DNA of 64,000 nt, taken from positions 1-64,000 of the forward strand of contig NZ_FNOB01000015.1 of assembly GCF_900106675.1 (NCBI RefSeq), in the 5' to 3' direction. Below, piece after piece: positions 40,205 to 48,998 of this stretch (its first letter is position 1; each line of letters opens with the position of its first letter). The position numbers were made by a program, and so were the translations under genes. This stretch comes from Allgaiera indica (GTDB lineage: Bacteria; Pseudomonadota; Alphaproteobacteria; Rhodobacterales; Rhodobacteraceae). The notes under the pieces are model-generated. The model searched no databases, was not told where the DNA came from, and saw only the letters and a program-made list of their open reading frames with translations.

Positions 40205-40217
40205 AAATTATGAATTT
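40205..40217. promoter_or_regulatory. Candidate MetR operator between metR and metF
   Basis: AAATT-ATG-AATTT, a perfect inverted repeat preceded by TGA, in the 93-base region between the divergent metR and metF genes. The AT-rich symmetry stands out from the surrounding GC-rich DNA and fits a LysR-type (T-N11-A) site, though it is not an exact match to the enterobacterial TGAA-N5-TTCA MetR box. Confidence 0.5.
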
Positions 40218-40269
40218 GTCTCACGTTCGAAAATCTGCGACAAGGGGTGAAATCAACGGAGTCCGTGCC

Positions 40270-41136
40270 ATGCCCACCCCTCGCGTTTCTTTCGAGTTCT
40301 TCCCACCGCAGACGCTGGACGCCAGCTTCCGTCTGTGGGAGACCGTGCAGACGCTGGCCCCGCTGAAGCCGAATTTCGTCTCGGTCACCTATGGCGCGGG
40401 CGGTACCACGCGCAAGCTGACGCATGAGGCCGTGACGACGATCGGCAAGCAGTTCGATCTGAACGTGGCCGCCCACCTGACCTGTGTCGAGGCGACCCGG
40501 GCCGAGACGCTGGAAATCGCGCAATCTTATGCCGAGGCCGGCGTGACCGAGATCGTCGCGCTGCGCGGTGACGCGCCCAAAGGGGCCGAGCGTTTCACCC
40601 CGCATCCCGAGGGCTTCGCCAATTCGGTCGAACTGATCGAGGCGCTGGCGGCGACCGGCAGTTTCACCCTGCGCGTCGGCGCCTATCCCGAACCGCATCC
40701 CGACGCCGCCGACACCTTGGCCGATGTGCGCTGGCTGAAGCGCAAGATCGACGCCGGCGCCACCAGCGCCATCACCCAGTTCTTCTTCGAGGCCGAGACC
40801 TTCCTGCGGTTCCGCGATCTTTGCGCGAAAGAGGGCATCACCGCCCCGATCATCCCCGGCATCCTGCCGATCGAGAACTGGAACGGCGCCAAGCGTTTCG
40901 CCCAGCGCTGCGGCGCGAACGTGCCCGCCTTCCTTGACGACGCCTTCGCCACCGCCAAGCGCGACGGGCGAGAGGACCTATTGGCCACCGCGATCTGCAC
41001 CGAGATGTGCGACAAGCTGATCCAGGAAGGGGTGGAGGATCTGCATTTCTACACCCTCAACCGCCCGCATCTGACGCGCGAGGTCTGCCATGCGCTGGGC
41101 GTGGCGCCCGATGTCGTGCTGGAAAACGTGGCGTAA
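40270..41136 (+). CDS. metF: Methylenetetrahydrofolate reductase
   Basis: 288 residues from the ATG at 40270. FAD-dependent TIM-barrel enzyme that reduces methylene-THF to methyl-THF for methionine synthase. Conserved VSFEFFPPQT, FVSVTYGAGGTTR, HLTCVEATRAE, VALRGDAPKG, AITQFFFEAETFLRF and PGILPI are all present. Divergent from metR. An earlier in-frame ATG at 40192 would overlap the presumed operator and is unlikely. Confidence 0.95.
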   Translation: MPTPRVSFEFFPPQTLDASFRLWETVQTLAPLKPNFVSVTYGAGGTTRKLTHEAVTTIGKQFDLNVAAHLTCVEATRAETLEIAQSYAEAGVTEIVALRGDAPKGAERFTPHPEGFANSVELIEALAATGSFTLRVGAYPEPHPDAADTLADVRWLKRKIDAGATSAITQFFFEAETFLRFRDLCAKEGITAPIIPGILPIENWNGAKRFAQRCGANVPAFLDDAFATAKRDGREDLLATAICTEMCDKLIQEGVEDLHFYTLNRPHLTREVCHALGVAPDVVLENVA

Positions 41137-41139
41137 CGA

Positions 41140-41167
41140 TTGCGCCCGGGGCGGCGCCGGCTAGTCT
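41140..41167 (+). promoter_or_regulatory. Candidate promoter for the thioesterase gene
   Basis: TTGCGC at 41140-41145, 16-base spacer, TAGTCT at 41162-41167, 23 bases before the ATG at 41190. Same style as the candidate zwf promoter (TTGCTG-N16-TAGACT). Confidence 0.4.
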
Positions 41168-41189
41168 GGCGCCGCAACCGGAGACGCAG

Positions 41190-41684
41190 ATGAGCAGACA
41201 ATTCACCGCCCAAACCCCTGAAGAGCTTCCCACCCTGGCCGATCTGGCCGGTCAGTCGGGGCTGGATTTCATGCGCGCAATGCTGGAAGGGCGGCTTTCG
41301 GGTCCGCCGATCGCGGGGGTGATGAACTATCGCCTGCATGCGGTCGAACCCGGCCGTGTGGCGTTTCGCGGCGCGCCAGAGTTTGCCCATGTGAACCCGA
41401 TGGGCGGGGTGCATGGGGGCTGGTACGGCACCCTGCTGGACAGCTGCATGGCCTGCGCGGTGATGACTATGCTGCCCAAGGGCCGCGTCTACACGACGCT
41501 GGAATACAAGATCAACATCACCCGCGCCCTGCCCGTGGACGTGGAAATCGAGGCGTTGGGCGTGGTCAGCCATGCCGGCCGCACCACCGGCGTGGCCGAG
41601 GGCACGATCCGCGGGTTGAAGGACGGCAAGCTTTACGCCACCGGCTCGACCACCTGTCTGATGATGGACGCACCGCAACGCTGA
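41190..41684 (+). CDS. PaaI/hotdog-fold thioesterase
   Basis: 164 residues, single hotdog domain. HVNPMGGVHGGWYGTLLDSCMACAVMTML carries the HGG and the helix residues typical of PaaI-like acyl-CoA thioesterases; TTLEYKINITRAL and the final DGKLYATGSTTCLM are also characteristic. Probably hydrolyses small or aromatic acyl-CoA. No phenylacetate genes nearby, so the substrate is unknown. Confidence 0.88.
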   Translation: MSRQFTAQTPEELPTLADLAGQSGLDFMRAMLEGRLSGPPIAGVMNYRLHAVEPGRVAFRGAPEFAHVNPMGGVHGGWYGTLLDSCMACAVMTMLPKGRVYTTLEYKINITRALPVDVEIEALGVVSHAGRTTGVAEGTIRGLKDGKLYATGSTTCLMMDAPQR

Positions 41685-41756
41685 TGTGGCTCGGGCCGCC
41701 CCCGCCCGGGGGGCGGCGCCCCCGCTGGTGTCGGCAAGGCGCGCGTCGGGCCGGCC

Positions 41757-43670
41757 CTAGCCGCCGTCGACCTTCACCCCGACAGGCGGCTCGCGATGCG
41801 GGTGATCCTCGTCCAGCTCATCCAGCAGCGCGGCTTCGAGTTCCGTATCCAGTTCCTTCGCCCGTGCGATATAGGCCTCGTTCAGATGGATGGGTTGCCC
41901 GGAAACCCATAGCTCGGCAAGTTCCCGGATCGAGGCGCGGTCGCGCTGGTAATAGGCCTGGGTGACCTTGGCGGCCTCGTATTCGGTGAGGCCCGCGTTT
42001 TCCAGCACATAGCGCCCGGCGCGGACAGAACTGTCGAAGGTTTCGCGCACGATGTCGTCGGCTCCGGCCTGGTACAGCTCGTACACATCGGCGCGGTCGC
42101 GGGCGCGGGCGACGATATGGATGCCGGGGTTTTCAAGCCGGGCATGGCGCACGATCTTAAGGGCGCTTTCGCGGTCGTCGACGGCGACCACCAGCACCTG
42201 GGCCTCGTGCAGCCCGGCGGCGGCCAGCAGTTCGGGGCGGGTCGGGTCGCCGTAGAAGCCCTTGACCCCGAAGCGGCGCATCAGTTGCACCGCGGCCATG
42301 TCGGCATCCAGCACCACGGTCTGGATACCGCTCATCCGCACCAGCCGGTTGACGACCTGGCCGAAGCGGCCGATGCCGGCGATGATCACCTTGCCCTTCT
42401 CGTCGATCTCGTCCGCGGCCTGATCGGCGCCGGCCTTTTCAGAGAAGCGCCGGGCAATGCGCGCCTGGGCCACGAACAGCAGCGGTGTCAGCAGCATCGA
42501 CAGCCCGATCACCAGCAACAGGATATCGCCCACCGGTCGCGGCAGCACCGTTTGCTGGACCGAGAAGCCCACCAGCAGGAAACCGAACTCTCCCGCCTGG
42601 GCCAGCGACAGTGCGAACAGCCAGCGGTCGCGGCCCTTGATGCCGAAGATCGGCGTCAGCCCCAGCAGAACGCCAAGCTTCAGCGCCATCACCCCCAGCG
42701 TCAGGCCAAGAATCAAAAGCGGCTCGGCCGCGAGCACCTGAAAATCGATCCCCGCGCCCACGGTGATGAAGAAAAGCCCCATCAGCAGGCCCTTGAATGG
42801 CTGGATATCGGCCGACAACTGGTGCCGGAATTCCGAGTTCGCCAGCACCACGCCCGCCAGGAAGGTACCCAGCGCCGGCGACAGGCCCACCAGCGTCATC
42901 AGAAAGGCGATGCCCAGCACGATCAGAAGCGCGATCGCGGTCGAGATCTCTGGCAGATGCGCGGCATGGACGAAACGAAACACCGGCCGCGTCAGGTAAT
43001 GCCCGCCCAGCACGATCGCCGCCACGATCGCCAACGTCAGCAGCGTCACCCCCCAGCCGGGCAGGCCCTGCACCAGGCTGACCACCGCATTCGCCGGATG
43101 GTCGCCCGTGGTGCCGTTGCTGGCGCCCAGCATCTTCAGCAGCGCCTCGGGAGAGATCCCGTAGGCCAGCAGCGGCAGGAAGGCCAGCATCGGCACCACC
43201 GCGATATCCTGGGTCAACAGTACCGCGAAGGCCGAGCGCCCGCCATTGGTGCGCATCAGGTTGCGCTCATTCAGGGTCTGCAGCACGATCGCGGTAGAGG
43301 AAAGCGACAGGATCAGCCCCACCGCCAGCGCCATCTTCCAGGTCAGCCCCAGCGCGATTCCCGCCGCCATCACCCCCGCCGCGGTGCCCAGGATCTGCAG
43401 CCCGCCCAGTCCGATCAGCTTGTGCCGCATGGTCCACAACACGCGCGGCTCCAGCTCCAGCCCGATCAGGAACAGCATCATCACCACGCCGAATTCGGCC
43501 ACATGCTGCAGATCGCCGGTCTCGTGCCCGGTCAGCCCCATCACCGGCCCGATCACGATCCCCGCCGCCAGGAACCCCAGCACCGAGCCCAGCCCCATCC
43601 GTACCGCAAGCGGCACCAGGATCACGGCGCTAAGCAGATAGAGGCTGGCAAGGTAAAGCGGCGCTTCCAT
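41757..43670 (-). CDS. CPA2-type monovalent cation:proton antiporter with RCK domain (KefB/KefC-like)
   Basis: 637 residues. The membrane domain covers about 1-390 (FGVVMMLFLIGLELEP, SLSSTAIVLQTL, LTQDIAVVPML, SPALGTFLAGVVLANSEFRHQ, FFITVGAGIDF). A TrkA-N/RCK domain follows at about 420-540 with the nucleotide-binding GIGRFGQ near 426-432. The C-terminal tail is acidic. Kef-type systems expel potassium under electrophile stress in enteric bacteria. No kefF/kefG ancillary gene is adjacent. It starts seven bases after the Lrp gene stop, so it may share that transcript. Confidence 0.9.
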   Translation of the reverse strand: MEAPLYLASLYLLSAVILVPLAVRMGLGSVLGFLAAGIVIGPVMGLTGHETGDLQHVAEFGVVMMLFLIGLELEPRVLWTMRHKLIGLGGLQILGTAAGVMAAGIALGLTWKMALAVGLILSLSSTAIVLQTLNERNLMRTNGGRSAFAVLLTQDIAVVPMLAFLPLLAYGISPEALLKMLGASNGTTGDHPANAVVSLVQGLPGWGVTLLTLAIVAAIVLGGHYLTRPVFRFVHAAHLPEISTAIALLIVLGIAFLMTLVGLSPALGTFLAGVVLANSEFRHQLSADIQPFKGLLMGLFFITVGAGIDFQVLAAEPLLILGLTLGVMALKLGVLLGLTPIFGIKGRDRWLFALSLAQAGEFGFLLVGFSVQQTVLPRPVGDILLLVIGLSMLLTPLLFVAQARIARRFSEKAGADQAADEIDEKGKVIIAGIGRFGQVVNRLVRMSGIQTVVLDADMAAVQLMRRFGVKGFYGDPTRPELLAAAGLHEAQVLVVAVDDRESALKIVRHARLENPGIHIVARARDRADVYELYQAGADDIVRETFDSSVRAGRYVLENAGLTEYEAAKVTQAYYQRDRASIRELAELWVSGQPIHLNEAYIARAKELDTELEAALLDELDEDHPHREPPVGVKVDGG

Positions 43671-43677
43671 GGGCTCC

Positions 43678-44136
43678 TCAGGTCGGCAGGGGGGCGTCGG
43701 ATTTGAACTGATCCATGACGATCTGGCTATGCACCCGGGCGACGGAAGGGTGCGGCAGCAGCGTCTGATGGATCAGCCGGTTCAGCGCCGCCAGATCTTT
43801 GCAATAAACCCTTAGAAGATAGTCCGCCGTGCCGGTCAGCGTCCATGCGCTTATTACCTCGGGGCGCGCCGCAATCAGCGTGTGGAACGCTTTTGCGGCA
43901 TTGGGGGCATGGGTTGCCATCTCGACCTGCACGAAGGCCTGCACGGACAGGCCCAAAAGCCCCGGATCCAGCCGCGCGGCATAGCCCAGGATATAGCCCA
44001 CTGATTCGAGGCGCTGGCGCCGCCGCCCGGCCTGGCTGGGCGACAGGTTCAGCACCTTGCCCAGCGCTTCGGCCGTGAGGTGGGCGTCTTGCTGCAGGGC
44101 GGTCAGGATTCGGGAATCGGTTGGGTCCAGCGTCAT
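43678..44136 (-). CDS. Lrp/AsnC-family transcriptional regulator
   Basis: 152 residues. Winged HTH near 5-60 (DPTDSRILTALQQDAHLTAEALGKVLNLSPSQAGRRRQRLE), then a RAM/AsnC ligand domain (AFVQVEMATHAPN, VISAWTLTGTADYLLRV). Divergent from hppD with a perfect palindrome between them. This pairing is common in Alphaproteobacteria and points to control of tyrosine/phenylalanine catabolism. Probably co-transcribed with the Kef-like gene downstream. Confidence 0.9.
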   Translation of the reverse strand: MTLDPTDSRILTALQQDAHLTAEALGKVLNLSPSQAGRRRQRLESVGYILGYAARLDPGLLGLSVQAFVQVEMATHAPNAAKAFHTLIAARPEVISAWTLTGTADYLLRVYCKDLAALNRLIHQTLLPHPSVARVHSQIVMDQFKSDAPLPT

Positions 44137-44206
44137 GCGGATTCCTCGCGCGTCGGTCCGGGTTCATGAAGGTTTCCCGCATGACCGTACCACGACGCGC
44201 CCCAAA

Positions 44207-44227
44207 ATGCGCGCAAATTCCGCGCAT
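44207..44227. promoter_or_regulatory. Perfect palindrome between Lrp regulator and hppD
   Basis: ATGCGCG (44207-44213), CAAATTC, CGCGCAT (44221-44227): a 7-7-7 perfect inverted repeat, 45 bases upstream of the hppD ATG and 70 bases from the start of the divergent Lrp gene. The 21-base overall size with an AT-containing centre fits an Lrp/AsnC-type dimer site. Confidence 0.6.
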
Positions 44228-44271
44228 CCGGGCGCATGATGGGTCTAGCGCAAGGAACAGGAGAATTTCCC

Positions 44272-45366
<1,095 letters not shown>

Positions 45367-45379
45367 GCGCGTGGCGGGC

Positions 45380-45396
45380 ACGCCCGAGCGGGGCGT
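45380..45396 (+). terminator. Hairpin after hppD
   Basis: ACGCCC-GAGCG-GGGCGT, a perfect six-base stem 14 bases after the hppD stop. No T-run follows, so it is only a possible terminator. Confidence 0.35.
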
Positions 45397-45441
45397 CTTG
45401 CCGGGGGGGCATCCCGGCGTGGCGGCCAGGGCGCGGGCCCG

Positions 45442-48069
45442 TCAGCCCTTGGGCATGGCCAGGCGGATGTTGCGCCCGCCCTTGACGTAATACAGTTCAT
45501 GCTCGCCGATGGCGGAAACCTGGCCGCCATCCAGCCGGTCGCCCACCTTCACCTTGAGGATCTTGCCGCGCGAGGTGCGCACCAGTGCCTGGCGCTGCGA
45601 TTGTGCGCCGAAGACTCCGATCAGGCTCAGCCGGTTCAGGCTGATGGCGTTCTTGACGGTCGCACGTTTCGCGACCGAAGAGCGGGTCGGAATGCGCGGG
45701 GCGACGGCCGCGGGTTCGGGTTCGGCGTCCTGGGCTTCGACCGCGCCGGAATCCGTGACCGCCGACGCCGAGGCTGCCGTCGAGGCCGCGCGCGCCGCCT
45801 GCGCGGCGGCCAGAGCGGCCGCGACGATCTTCGAGAAATCCGCCGGCCGCTGCGGCGGCACCAGCGAAGAGGCGACCGCCAGGCGGCTCGCATCGGGGAA
45901 GCTCTCGGGTTGCGGTGCGGGTTGGGGCGCGGGTTGCGGCGCGACCTGGCCCTGCGCGGGCTGGTCCTGCAACGGGGCGGCGGCGGTTGGGCTGCCGGGT
46001 CGGGGGGGGGGAACCACGGGCGGGCGTCCGGCATAGACCACGGCCCCATCGGGGGTGCGGGCGCCCTTGGCTGTCGGCACCACCAGCCCGTCGGGCCCAA
46101 GATCGAACTTGGTGCCATAGGCGGGCGGATCGACCGGCGCGCGGAATGCGGTGTCCTGCCGTTCGGCCGGCACCGGGGCCGGGGGATGCGCGGTGGCGCT
46201 GGCGGCGGGGGGCGGGGCGGCGATGCCGGGCCAGGTGATCGTGCCAAGCGCGCTGGGGGCGGGGGGGCGTGACGGCGCGGGCGCCTTCTGGACCCGGATC
46301 GTCGCCGGCACCAGCCGGGTGACCGGATCTGACGGCAGTGCCGGGGTGTCGCCCGCGGGCTGGGCGCCGGGCCCGGCGTCGCGCGGGGCGGCATGCGGCG
46401 CGGCCGGACGCAGCGTCTCGGCGGCGGCGGGCGTTTCGGGGCCGGGGGCGATGTCGGCAGGGCTTTCACCGGGTGCGGTCAATGGCCCGAGGTTGGCCAG
46501 CACCGGATTTGGCAGTGTCAGGTTGGGCAGCGGGTTGGGCTCGGTGATCCGGGGCTTCGCCGGGCCGGACAAGGGGGGCGGCGCGGGCTGTACGAGGGCG
46601 GTGCGGGTCTGGTCGGGGCCGGTCCCTCGGTTGCCGAAGTCCAGGACCGACCACCCCAGCAGGAACGCCAGCGCCCCCACGGCCGCGACCGCCAGCGCGA
46701 TCAGCACCAGGCGCGGGTTCCGGCGCGGATGCGTCCGGGCCATCATTGCAAGGAAGGGATCTTCCTGCGGCCGTGCGGCGGCGTCGACCGCGGCGCCGAT
46801 CAGCAGCGGCGGCACGGCGGCGGTGTGCGATCCCCGGGGCGGCGCGGATGCCGGCGGAGAAGCCATCACGCCGGTGGCGCCCTCGTGGGACGGAGAAGCT
46901 GCTGGGCGCGCCTTCGGGCGGCGCTGCGCCGGAGGAGACGGGGACTTGGGCGGCCGGCGGCGGGAAGGCGGCTTGCCGCGGCCGCGCGTGTCTTCGGCGG
47001 CGGCGTCTTTCGGGGCGGCGGCCTCGGGCGTCGCCCCGGTGTCGGGCGCGTCGGGCGCGTCCGGTTGCGTCTGGCGGCGCGACGCGAAGACCACGTGCCC
47101 GCCGGCGATTTCCGTCAGCGATTTTGCCATATTGGCCGCCAGCGCCCCCGCCAGCGACTCGGTGGGCGGTGCAGGGGTGGTCAGGCCGCCGGGCGCCTGG
47201 GCATCATCCTTCTGCGCTGGCGTCCGGTCGTCGTGATGGGGCTGCCGGGGCGCGTCAGCTTCGGCTTCGGCGGCCGAGACATCGGCGACAGGGGCTTTGG
47301 CCGGGGTGCCGGGGCGGGCAGCCGCTGGGGCTTCCGCGACCTTTTCTTTGGGATCCGCGGCTGCGCGCGCCCCATGCGGGTGCTGGGCGGCGTCTTCTGG
47401 CGTTTCGGCGCCGTCCCGCACGGGAACGGGCGGTGTCGAAGCGCCTGGATCCCGCCGCGCGGGTTCCGCCGCCGGCGGCTTTGCCTCGGCCGCGGCGGCG
47501 ACCGGTGCGCGGGGCAACACGGCCTTGCCCACGATCGCCACCGGCATGTCGTCGCGGTCAACCCTTGCATCCTTTCCCAGGACCTTCGCGCAGTTCTCGG
47601 TCTGGCCGAAGAAGGGCTCGCCGTCGAAGCTGCCGGGATCGGGGGCGGCGACGAAGGAGACCGGGTTGAACCCATGCTGGGCGGCGAAGGCTTCGGCCTC
47701 TTGCAGCGTCGCGCGCGCGACGGCGGCGACCTGCAGTTCGGGCCCCTCGCCGGCGATGTCAAAGACGATTTGGTCCAGCGCATAGGGGGTTTGCCCGTCG
47801 AGCGCCGCGGCCACCTGCGCGCGGCGCTGCGCCTCGGATCGGCCGGGGGCGGTGATGGTCGTGTACAGGATCTGGTCTTGTGGCAGGATCAGCTTGGTCG
47901 TCAGGCCGTGCGGGTCCAGATCCAGCGCGGTACGGCGCAGATAGGCCAGCGCCTGGCCAAGTTTCGGGTCATCGGGCGCGGCTTCGCCCACGACCAGCCA
48001 GCCGCGGATCGCGCGGTGCAAAAGCACAATGCCTTCGCTCGACAATTTCAGGGCGAAACCGGGTTTCAT
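45442..48069 (-). CDS. Large orphan membrane protein: PilM/GspL-like N-terminus, Pro/Ala-rich linker, PilP/GspC-like C-terminus
   Basis: 875 residues. Residues about 1-190 resemble the actin-like cytoplasmic domain of PilM/GspL (LTTKLILPQDQILYTTITAPG, QVAAALDGQTPYALDQIVFDI, AAQHGFNPVSFVAAPDPGSF). Residues 190-445 are a low-complexity Ala/Pro/charged region. A transmembrane helix lies at about 456-477 (LVLIALAVAAVGALAFLLGW). A second Pro-rich region reaches about 800, and the last 65 residues resemble PilP/GspC homology regions (LSLIGVFGAQSQRQALVRTSRGKILKVKVGDRLDGGQVSAIGE, split here by my reading). Pro-rich proteins like this are easily misnamed as translation initiation factor IF-2. No pilus or secretion gene is adjacent. 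A C10 tract on the coding strand lies in the linker (46002-46011). Function unknown. Confidence 0.7.
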   Translation of the reverse strand: MKPGFALKLSSEGIVLLHRAIRGWLVVGEAAPDDPKLGQALAYLRRTALDLDPHGLTTKLILPQDQILYTTITAPGRSEAQRRAQVAAALDGQTPYALDQIVFDIAGEGPELQVAAVARATLQEAEAFAAQHGFNPVSFVAAPDPGSFDGEPFFGQTENCAKVLGKDARVDRDDMPVAIVGKAVLPRAPVAAAAEAKPPAAEPARRDPGASTPPVPVRDGAETPEDAAQHPHGARAAADPKEKVAEAPAAARPGTPAKAPVADVSAAEAEADAPRQPHHDDRTPAQKDDAQAPGGLTTPAPPTESLAGALAANMAKSLTEIAGGHVVFASRRQTQPDAPDAPDTGATPEAAAPKDAAAEDTRGRGKPPSRRRPPKSPSPPAQRRPKARPAASPSHEGATGVMASPPASAPPRGSHTAAVPPLLIGAAVDAAARPQEDPFLAMMARTHPRRNPRLVLIALAVAAVGALAFLLGWSVLDFGNRGTGPDQTRTALVQPAPPPLSGPAKPRITEPNPLPNLTLPNPVLANLGPLTAPGESPADIAPGPETPAAAETLRPAAPHAAPRDAGPGAQPAGDTPALPSDPVTRLVPATIRVQKAPAPSRPPAPSALGTITWPGIAAPPPAASATAHPPAPVPAERQDTAFRAPVDPPAYGTKFDLGPDGLVVPTAKGARTPDGAVVYAGRPPVVPPPRPGSPTAAAPLQDQPAQGQVAPQPAPQPAPQPESFPDASRLAVASSLVPPQRPADFSKIVAAALAAAQAARAASTAASASAVTDSGAVEAQDAEPEPAAVAPRIPTRSSVAKRATVKNAISLNRLSLIGVFGAQSQRQALVRTSRGKILKVKVGDRLDGGQVSAIGEHELYYVKGGRNIRLAMPKG

Positions 48070-48219
48070 CGCATGGCTCTAGCACAGGTCGGCCCACCCT
48101 CGGGAGTCGCCGCCGGGCCTTGTCCGTTCCTATAGCAGGAAATTGCCGAACGGAAGTTGCTTGGGGCTTGCGGCGCCGCGTGCGCCCGGGGGATGCTGGC
48201 GGCGATCAGGGAGGTGCCG

Positions 48220-48960
48220 ATGAAGATCGTGAAGCAGATGCGGGCGGGGGCCGCCGTGCTGGGGCTGGTCCTGGGTCTGACACTGGGGCTGGGGGCCGGG
48301 ACGCCTACGCAGGCAGAGACAGCGAGTGTGGCAGGGCCGGCCAGGATCACCGTGACCGGCCGGGCCGAGGTCAGCGCCGCCCCCGACATGGCGGTGGTGA
48401 CCCTGGGTGTCACGACCGAGGCAAAGACTGCCGCCCAGGCAATGGCTGAAAACAGCCGTGGTCTGGATCGGGTCTTCGCGGCGCTGAAGACTGCGGGGGT
48501 CGCGGCGCGCGATATGCAGACCTCGGGCCTGTCGCTTGGCCCCCGCTGGGCACGCCCGACCGAGGGCGCGGCGCAGCGGGTCGTGGGCTTTACGGCTGCG
48601 AACGGCGTCACCGTCCGGGTGCGCAAGCTTGACGCGCTGGGTGGGGTATTGGATGCGTTGGTAAGGGCCGGTGCAAATACGATCAACGGGTTGCAATTCA
48701 GCGTGTCCAACCCCGGCCCGTTGCAGGACGCAGTCCGCGCGCAGGCGGTGAAGGACGCCCATCGCAAGGCCGCGCTGATGGCCGAGGCCGCGGGGGCCAA
48801 GCTGGGCCGGGTTCTCTCGATTTCCGAAAACGGCGGTGGCCCGCGCCCCTTGCCGATGCTGCGGATGGCGGCCCCGGCCGGGGCCTCCACGGTGCCGGTC
48901 TCGGGGGGTGAGGTCGGCTTTTCCGCCGATGTGACGGTGACTTACGCACTGGCGCAGTAG
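48220..48960 (+). CDS. SIMPL-domain (DUF541) periplasmic protein
   Basis: 246 residues from the ATG at 48220 (AGGGAGG upstream). Signal peptide to about residue 34 (AVLGLVLGLTLGLGAGTPTQA). The SIMPL domain has ITVTGRAEVSAAPDMAVVTLGVTTEAKTAA at its start, then GFTAANGVTVRVRKLDALGGVLDALVRAGANTINGLQF read in parts, and DAHRKAALMAEAAGAKLGRV. Members include YggE and BP26; roles in oxidative stress have been suggested, without a defined activity. Divergent from the large orphan gene with a 150-base spacer. Confidence 0.88.
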   Translation: MKIVKQMRAGAAVLGLVLGLTLGLGAGTPTQAETASVAGPARITVTGRAEVSAAPDMAVVTLGVTTEAKTAAQAMAENSRGLDRVFAALKTAGVAARDMQTSGLSLGPRWARPTEGAAQRVVGFTAANGVTVRVRKLDALGGVLDALVRAGANTINGLQFSVSNPGPLQDAVRAQAVKDAHRKAALMAEAAGAKLGRVLSISENGGGPRPLPMLRMAAPAGASTVPVSGGEVGFSADVTVTYALAQ

Positions 48961-48998
48961 GCGCAGGGTCTGCGCCTCAGATGCCGCGCTCGGCCCGC

